37,775 nucleotides of DNA from JAKAXG01 sp035702985 (GTDB taxonomy: Bacteria > Actinomycetota > Acidimicrobiia > Acidimicrobiales > Palsa-688), in assembly GCA_035702985.1 (NCBI GenBank), contig DASSZD010000018.1, positions 1 to 37,775 on the forward strand, given 5' to 3'. The position numbers and the translations under genes were made by a program. Below the pieces are notes generated by a model. That model saw only the letters and a program-made list of their open reading frames with translations. It did not search any database and was not told where the DNA came from. Positions 33,289 to 37,775 of this stretch are shown in pieces (position 1 is the stretch's first letter; each line of letters starts with the position of its first letter).

Positions 33289-33864
33289 GTGTCGACCCTG
33301 CCAGATCGGCCCAACACCGCCCTGCTCGTGATCGACGTGCAGAACGGGGTGGTGGAGCACGCCCACGACCGCGACGGCGTCATCGCCAATATCAAGTCCC
33401 TGGTCGACAAGGCCCGGGCCGAGGACGTGCCGGTGGTGTGGGTCCAGCACTCCGACGAGGACCTGCCCCGGGGCAGCGACGCCTGGCAGTACGTCCCGGA
33501 ACTGCAGCGGCGCGACCCGGAGCCGCTCGTGCACAAGAGCTACGGGGACTCCTTCGAGGACACCGACCTGGAGTCCCTGCTGGCCCGGCGCCTGGTGGGC
33601 CGGCTGGTGGTGACCGGGGCGCAGACCGACATGTGCATCCGCTCCACCCTGCACGGGGCCCTGGTGCGGGGATACGACGCCACGCTGGTGGGCGACGCCC
33701 ACACCACCGAGGACCTGAGCCGGTACGGCGCCCCGCCCCCGGCGCAGGTGATCGCCCACACCAACCTGTACTGGGACGGCCAGACCGCCCCCGGACGGCG
33801 GGGCGGGACGGTGGCCGCCGCCGATGTGGACTTCTCCCCGGCCGCGGGGGCGGGCGCCGGATAG
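33289..33864 (+). CDS. Isochorismatase-family cysteine hydrolase
   Basis: A 191-residue alpha/beta hydrolase of the isochorismatase-like superfamily. The catalytic triad is Asp16 (VIDVQNGV), Lys83 (VHKSYGDSF) and Cys116 (GAQTDMCIRST). Family members include nicotinamidases, N-carbamoyl amidases and ureidoacrylate-type hydrolases; the sequence does not decide among them. The GTG at 33289 is preferred because GAGGAGG lies six bases upstream. An in-frame ATG at 33274 directly abuts a GGAGG and would leave no spacing. It probably forms an operon with the XRE-cupin regulator, so the substrate or product may be the ligand of that regulator and the cargo of the divergent exporter. Confidence 0.9.
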   Translation: MSTLPDRPNTALLVIDVQNGVVEHAHDRDGVIANIKSLVDKARAEDVPVVWVQHSDEDLPRGSDAWQYVPELQRRDPEPLVHKSYGDSFEDTDLESLLARRLVGRLVVTGAQTDMCIRSTLHGALVRGYDATLVGDAHTTEDLSRYGAPPPAQVIAHTNLYWDGQTAPGRRGGTVAAADVDFSPAAGAGAG

Positions 33865-33867
33865 CCG

Positions 33868-33881
33868 GCGGGCCGGCCCGC
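33868..33881. terminator. Short GC palindrome between convergent genes
   Basis: GCGGGCCGGCCCGC fills half of the 27-base gap between the hydrolase stop and the MFS stop. As RNA it gives only a 5-bp stem with a 4-base loop and no T-run, so it is at best a weak bidirectional terminator. Confidence 0.25.
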
Positions 33882-33891
33882 ACCCGGATCG

Positions 33892-35199
33892 TCAGGAGCC
33901 GGCGGAGGCCCCGTGGGGGGAGGCCGCCGGGTGCATCCCGGGTTGGCGGGGGTGTATCAGCCGGGCCACTATCAGCGCCGCCACCACGAACGAGGCGGCC
34001 ATGACGGTGAAGGCGGCCGGGAACCCGGCGGCGGTCACCACCCATCCCAGCAGGGCGGTCCACAATGACCCGACGCCGTAGGCGATGGCGAAGAACGCCC
34101 CGAACGCCGAGCGCGACGACCCGTCGCTGGTGAGATCCGAGAAGACGGCCTGCAGCAACGGCGACTCGGTGTAGGCCAGCAGACCCACCAGCACCCCCAG
34201 CACGGCCAGGCCGACCAGGCTGCGTCCCACCCAGCCGAAACCGACGAGGGCGGCCGCCCCCGCCACGTAGGTGCCGGCCAGGGTGCGGGTCCGGCCGAAC
34301 CGGTCGGCGAGCACACCGCCCAGCACCGGACCGCCGATGCTGGCGGCCATGACCACGGTGAACAGCACCCCGACGGTGAGCGTGGAGAGGTGGAGCCCGC
34401 TGCGGAGGTAGGCGGGGAGGTAGGTGCTCAGCGTGCCCAGACCCCGGCCCCCGGCGGCGATGGTGGAGGCGGCCAGCACGGCCTGCACGTCGCGCCGGCG
34501 CAGCAGATCCCGCAGCGACACCTCCGGCACCGGAGGCGCGTCGGCCGCCTCCGGGGCGGCGGCTCTCACATCGGCCGGCAGGGCCAGACCGACCAGGAGG
34601 GCCCCGGCGGCCAGGACGATGCCCAGCACGGCCAGGGCCCACCGCCACCCGGCTTCTGCGATCACGGCGCTGACGATCAGGGGGACGGTGACGGTGCCCA
34701 GGCTGCCGCCGGCGGTGTGCCAGCTGAGCACGGTGGCCCGCCGGTGCGGGAAGCGCTCCGACAGATAGGACGACCCGACCGGGTGCTGGGGCCAGCTCAC
34801 CACGGCTCCCAGCACCCGGCCGACGCCGAACACCCCGAACGTCGGGGCGACCCCGCCGAGCAGGGCGGCCGCCGCCATCCCCAGGTTCTGGGCCGTGAGC
34901 ACCGCCCGGGCGCTCAGGCCGCGCAGCAGTCCGGCCGCCCCCTGCAGGAGGCCGCCGGCCAGGCCGGCCGCGGTCAGCACCAGGCCGAGCACCGCGTAGG
35001 AGATGTGGAAGTGCTCCACCACGAACGGGTAGGTGACGGCCAGGCCGGCCACGTAGAAGTGCTGGATGGCGTGACCGGCGCTCATCACCACCAGCGCCCG
35101 CCGGTCGTGCTCTCGTTGCAGCAGCGGCGGCCGGCCCGACCCGTCACCGGACCGTCGGCGGCCGCCTTCGGGCTGCTCGTCTGTTTCGACTGACCGCAC
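33892..35199 (-). CDS. Major facilitator superfamily transporter
   Basis: A 435-residue membrane transporter with about twelve hydrophobic segments in two halves and a long charged central loop (LPADVRAAAPEAADAPPVPEVSLRDLLRRRDVQ). GGVLADRFGRTRTLAGTY in the second half is the classic MFS loop motif (GxxxDRxGRR). It has a cytoplasmic N-terminus with many charges and no signal peptide. The substrate cannot be predicted. The GTG at 35199 lies seven bases after TATCGT, so a leaderless message is likely. The frame is open far upstream, but only as a shadow of the AI-2E gene. It is convergent with the isochorismatase-type gene. Confidence 0.87.
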   Translation of the reverse strand: MRSVETDEQPEGGRRRSGDGSGRPPLLQREHDRRALVVMSAGHAIQHFYVAGLAVTYPFVVEHFHISYAVLGLVLTAAGLAGGLLQGAAGLLRGLSARAVLTAQNLGMAAAALLGGVAPTFGVFGVGRVLGAVVSWPQHPVGSSYLSERFPHRRATVLSWHTAGGSLGTVTVPLIVSAVIAEAGWRWALAVLGIVLAAGALLVGLALPADVRAAAPEAADAPPVPEVSLRDLLRRRDVQAVLAASTIAAGGRGLGTLSTYLPAYLRSGLHLSTLTVGVLFTVVMAASIGGPVLGGVLADRFGRTRTLAGTYVAGAAALVGFGWVGRSLVGLAVLGVLVGLLAYTESPLLQAVFSDLTSDGSSRSAFGAFFAIAYGVGSLWTALLGWVVTAAGFPAAFTVMAASFVVAALIVARLIHPRQPGMHPAASPHGASAGS

Positions 35200-35206
35200 G
35201 GGCCCC

Positions 35207-35212
35207 ACGATA
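35207..35212 (-). promoter_or_regulatory. -10 element TATCGT for the MFS gene
   Basis: On the minus strand TATCGT ends seven bases before the GTG at 35199, with no Shine-Dalgarno sequence. It supports that start over the GTG at 35208, which would overlap the -10 itself. Confidence 0.4.
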
Positions 35213-35344
35213 GGCGCCGGCCGGGTCCGGCCGGCCGTGCGGATAGGTTTGGCCGCCGGCAGGGAAGGAGAGTCCGTAGCCGCCACGCTGCTTCGGACCG
35301 GGGACTCCCATTGAACGCACCACTCCATCGTTGCCACTCTCGGT

Positions 35345-36538
35345 ATGCCCATGACGCCCGACGCTGATCCGCTGTCGGCCCTGCCGGTCGACACGCCGGC
35401 CGAGGAGGTTGACGACCAGGAACTGCTGGACGTCATAGAGGCCACCGCCGCGGCCGAAGCCGGGGCTTCGGAAACGAGGGCGTTCGGCCGCATCGGGCCG
35501 ACCTTTGACCGCCGGAACCCGTTCGTGATCGGCTTCCTGGGATCGCTGGGCGCGGCCGCCGCGTTCGTCCTGTTCTGGTTCGTCATGTCGGCGGCCCAGG
35601 CGCTGACCCTCCTGGGCCTGGCCATGTTCGTGGCCGTGGGCCTGGACCCGGTGGTCACCTGGCTGGCCCGCCGGGTGCTGCCCCGCTGGGCCGCCGTCAC
35701 CGTGGTGGTGGCCGCCCTGCTGGGTGTGGTGGTCCTGTTCCTGGCCCTGGCCATACCCGTCTTCGTGACCCAGGCCACCCGCCTGGCCGATCACCTGCCC
35801 CAGTACATGACCCGGCTCCAGGACCACAGCTCCACGCTGGGCCGCCTCAACGCCCGGTACCACGTGGTGCCCCATCTGCAGCAGCTGCTCAACGGCAACG
35901 GGGGCAGCAGCGGGTCGGCCCTCAGCAGCGGGGTCATGGGGGTGGGCAAGGCCGTCATCGGCGCCCTGACCTCCACCGTGCTGGTCCTGGCGGTCGCCAT
36001 CTACGCGCTGGCCGACATGCCCCGCATCAAGCGGGGGCTGTACCTCCTGGCTCCCCGCAGCCGCCGGGCCCGCATGGTCCTGCTGACCGATGAGATCCTC
36101 GACCGGGTCGGGGGTTACGTGCTCGGCAACCTGGCCATCTCGGTCGTGTCGTTCGTCGGAACCTACCTGTGGTGCCTGGCCCTGGGCGTCCCCTATCCCC
36201 TGCTGCTGGGCCTGCTCGTGGGCCTCCTGGACCTGATCCCCATCATCGGGTCGACCATCGGCGGGATCGTGGTGGCGCTGGTGGCGCTCACCGTGTCGCT
36301 TCCCGTGGCCATCGCCACGGCGGTCTTCTACATCGTCTACCGGTTCATGGAGGACTACTTCCTGACCCCCAAGATCATGGGGCGGACGGTGGACGTCCCC
36401 GGCCTGGTCACCGTGGTGGCCACCATGGTGGGCGGGGCCGTGCTGGGGATCATCGGGGCGCTGGTGGCCATCCCGCTGGCGGCCGGGATCAAGCTGCTGC
36501 TCCACGAGCTGGCCGCCCCCCGGCTGGAGGACATGTAG
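35345..36538 (+). CDS. AI-2E family transporter (UPF0118/PerM-like)
   Basis: A 397-residue polytopic membrane protein. After an acidic, disordered N-terminus (about 1-58) come two helices, then a soluble coil region (about 140-190), then four or more helices with the family core LLLGLLVGLLDLIPIIGSTIGGI and YRFMEDYFLTPKIMGRTVDVP. Members have been linked to autoinducer-2 or ion export, but the role of actinobacterial ones is unproven. ATG 35345 and ATG 35351 are both possible starts, with no clear ribosome-binding site. The 145-base gap from the divergent MFS gene has no other gene; CACTCT just upstream may be a -10. Confidence 0.9.
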   Translation: MPMTPDADPLSALPVDTPAEEVDDQELLDVIEATAAAEAGASETRAFGRIGPTFDRRNPFVIGFLGSLGAAAAFVLFWFVMSAAQALTLLGLAMFVAVGLDPVVTWLARRVLPRWAAVTVVVAALLGVVVLFLALAIPVFVTQATRLADHLPQYMTRLQDHSSTLGRLNARYHVVPHLQQLLNGNGGSSGSALSSGVMGVGKAVIGALTSTVLVLAVAIYALADMPRIKRGLYLLAPRSRRARMVLLTDEILDRVGGYVLGNLAISVVSFVGTYLWCLALGVPYPLLLGLLVGLLDLIPIIGSTIGGIVVALVALTVSLPVAIATAVFYIVYRFMEDYFLTPKIMGRTVDVPGLVTVVATMVGGAVLGIIGALVAIPLAAGIKLLLHELAAPRLEDM

Positions 36539-36556
36539 CCGCCCCGGTCCGCCCTT

Positions 36557-36580
36557 TTTTTCTAGCAAATGTTAGAAAAA
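36557..36580. promoter_or_regulatory. AT-rich inverted repeat after the AI-2E gene
   Basis: TTTTTCTAGCA (36557-36567) and TGTTAGAAAAA (36570-36580) are inverted copies with one mismatch (a G-T pair in RNA) around an AA spacer. It starts 18 bases after the AI-2E stop and ends 36 bases before the next start codon. It could be an operator of the next gene. As a terminator it would be unusual, since the stem itself is AT-rich. Confidence 0.4.
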
Positions 36581-36616
36581 GACGCTAGCCTGGTGTCAGC
36601 GAGCCGAGGAGGTGTC

Positions 36617-37024
36617 ATGGCGAGGGAAGCGGCTGTCCCGGTAGGGCACGGGCATCGGATGGCCCGGGCATCCACACCGATCGACCACGAGGTGCTGCTG
36701 ACGCTGGCCCGCAAGCTCCAGGCGGCCGCCTCCGACGCCGAGCCATGGCGGATGCAGCGGGCGGCCGGCGAGTTCGCCGAGGCCCTCGACCTCCATCTCC
36801 GCGACGAAGCCCATGCGATGGGCCGGGTGCTGCCGGCCCAGGCCCGGATCCTTAGGAAGGGGCAGGGCCGGATCCGGACGCTGGCGGCGGAGCTGCTCGA
36901 CGACGCCCGGCGGGGCTGCCAGGCGTCGGGCGCCGGGTGCGAGTCCCGGGCCGGGCGACTGCTGGCCCTGCTTTCTCTCCAAGCCGCCGACGAGCGGCGG
37001 GCCTGGATCCGCAAGGTGGCTTAG
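36617..37024 (+). CDS. Small helical protein, possibly hemerythrin-like
   Basis: A 135-residue, largely alpha-helical soluble protein. TPIDHEVLLTLARKLQAAASDAE and EFAEALDLHLRDEAHAMGRVLP recall the HHE helices of hemerythrin-like domains, with His24/Glu25 and His60/Glu64 at similar places. The later helices lack the other expected His residues, so a full di-iron site is not shown and the match is tentative. The ATG at 36617 is chosen because GGAGG lies four bases before it. An in-frame ATG at 36569 falls inside the AT-rich inverted repeat and has no ribosome-binding site. Confidence 0.65.
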   Translation: MAREAAVPVGHGHRMARASTPIDHEVLLTLARKLQAAASDAEPWRMQRAAGEFAEALDLHLRDEAHAMGRVLPAQARILRKGQGRIRTLAAELLDDARRGCQASGAGCESRAGRLLALLSLQAADERRAWIRKVA

Positions 37025-37088
37025 GGCCACGTTCGGACCACGGGCGCCGCTCCATGTGGCGGCTGGGCACGGCCGGGCCGGCCGCCGG

Positions 37089-37520
37089 TCAGGAGGCCGG
37101 GGTGTGGTTGACCATCCAGCGGATGCCGAAGCGGTCGAGGGTCACGCCCCAGTAGGCACCCCACGGCATATCGGCCATCGGCGACCCTTCCGAGCCACCG
37201 TCGGACAGGGCGGCGTAGATACGGTCGGCCTCCTCCCGGCTGTCCACGTCCAGGCACAGGGTGGTGTTGTTCCCGACCCGGGTCTGCTGGCCCATGGACT
37301 GCAGCATGTCGGTGGCCATCAGTACGTGGCCGGCGATGATCGGCAGCTCGGCGTGCAGCACCAGGTCCCGCTCCCCGGGCGGCAGCTCCCCCGGGCCCAT
37401 CGCCGGCATGTCGGAGTAGCGGGAGAGCGTGGCGATCTCGGTGCCGAAGGTCTTGGCGTAGAGGCTGAAGGCCTCCTCGGTCCGGCCCTGGAAGTTGAGG
37501 TAGGTGTTGACTCGCGCCAT
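37089..37520 (-). CDS. VOC-superfamily protein (PhnB-like)
   Basis: A 143-residue glyoxalase/bleomycin-resistance-fold protein of the PhnB-like group. VNTYLNFQGRTEEAFSLYAKTFGTEI opens the domain. The central GHVLMATDM and the closing DMPWGAYWGVTLDRFGIRWMVNHT are family marks. PhnB-like proteins are common and mostly of unknown function. The ATG at 37520 has GGAG five bases upstream. The frame is open further to 37607, but without conserved sequence. It is convergent with the small helical protein gene, with 64 bases between stops and no clear terminator. Confidence 0.9.
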   Translation of the reverse strand: MARVNTYLNFQGRTEEAFSLYAKTFGTEIATLSRYSDMPAMGPGELPPGERDLVLHAELPIIAGHVLMATDMLQSMGQQTRVGNNTTLCLDVDSREEADRIYAALSDGGSEGSPMADMPWGAYWGVTLDRFGIRWMVNHTPAS

Positions 37521-37637
37521 GGTGGCTCCTTGGTCAGGGACGCCTCGGGGCGCCCGCATCATGGTCCACCAGTTCTGACGCCGGACGCACCGGAAACTCA
37601 TCGTCACGCCCGGGCACCGGGCTGCGGCCGGGGTCGC

Positions 37638-37775
37638 TCAGGCGGGACCGCTCGGGCCGGTGAGCTCCGCCAGGAGGGCCCGGATCCGGCGGTCGATGTC
37701 GTCGACGATGGGGCGGACCCGGTCCACGGGCAGCCCGGCGGGGTCCGGGATATCCCAGTCCACGTAGCGCTTGCC
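37638..37775 (-). CDS. Arsenate reductase / low-molecular-weight phosphatase-like protein (3' end only)
   Basis: The minus strand is open from the window edge to a TGA at 37638, giving the last 45 residues. They begin GKRYVDWDIPDPAGLPVDRV and continue RPIVDDIDRRIRALLAEL. This is the typical C-terminus of the thioredoxin-type ArsC/LMW tyrosine phosphatase family (WDxxDPAG followed by a long helix). The catalytic CX5R loop lies outside the window, so arsenate reduction versus phosphatase activity cannot be judged. The gap to the VOC start is 117 bases. Confidence 0.75.
   Translation of the reverse strand, partial: GKRYVDWDIPDPAGLPVDRVRPIVDDIDRRIRALLAELTGPSGPA

Noticed and set aside
33892..35778. 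MFS gene extended to 35778
   Set aside because: The extra N-terminus is Arg/Thr/Ser-rich shadow of the divergent AI-2E gene. The GTG at 35199 has a -10 element in the right place.

Overview
The window comes from a very GC-rich bacterial chromosome, most likely an actinobacterium. The evidence is dense GC-rich coding with GC-ending codons, many GTG starts, 4-bp GTGA/ATGA stop-start overlaps, and a repeated pattern of a -10-like hexamer about six bases before a start codon, as expected for leaderless mRNAs. The gene content fits an aerobic, fatty-acid-using actinobacterium: a RamB/ScfR-type regulator beside aceB-aceA, acyl-CoA synthetases, DUF929 with VKOR, and DUF2795. A class such as Acidimicrobiia is plausible, but no single gene proves it. 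I see no rRNA, tRNA, CRISPR array, insertion sequence, phage gene or origin.

Layout. 1-174: tail of an unknown + gene. 263-4943: glyoxylate shunt, with a RamB/ScfR-like regulator divergent from malate synthase (aceB) and isocitrate lyase (aceA). 5042-7130: dienelactone hydrolase-like protein, a 107-aa orphan and an aldose 1-epimerase. 7358-11116: two acyl-CoA synthetases and an SRPBCC protein (minus strand). 11228-13144: a lactone/alditol oxidase and a ChrB N-domain protein (plus strand). 13173-18188: a minus-strand cluster with a lipoprotein binding protein, a fused two-domain permease, an ATPase, a COG4280-like membrane protein and a 67-aa membrane protein. 18390-24983: a minus-strand run of redox and accessory genes (two Gfo/Idh/MocA oxidoreductases, a disulfide reductase, GNAT, DUF2237, DUF2795, aldo/keto reductase). 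25059-27345: TesB-like thioesterase, SRPBCC and SDR (plus strand). 27356-30646: VKOR and DUF929 (a likely disulfide-forming pair) and an ABC1/UbiB-family kinase. 30732-32470: a helicase remnant, a GNAT and an EamA exporter. 32615-33864: an XRE-cupin regulator and an isochorismatase-type hydrolase, divergent from the exporter across a perfect 34-bp operator-like palindrome. 33892-37775: MFS transporter, AI-2E transporter, a small helical protein, a VOC protein and the 3' end of an arsenate reductase/LMW phosphatase-like gene.

How the parts fit. Acyl-CoA synthetases and thioesterase handle fatty acyl groups. The glyoxylate shunt turns the resulting acetyl-CoA into C4 acids under a short-chain-acyl regulator. 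The most promising little-described units are: (i) the XRE-cupin/EamA/isochorismatase locus with its palindrome; (ii) the ABC transporter plus COG4280 membrane-protein cluster, which carries two near-identical TAACAG-N2-GTTAC sites; (iii) the 547-aa oxidoreductase with an unassigned N-terminal domain. All function calls are from reading the sequence; no database search was run.
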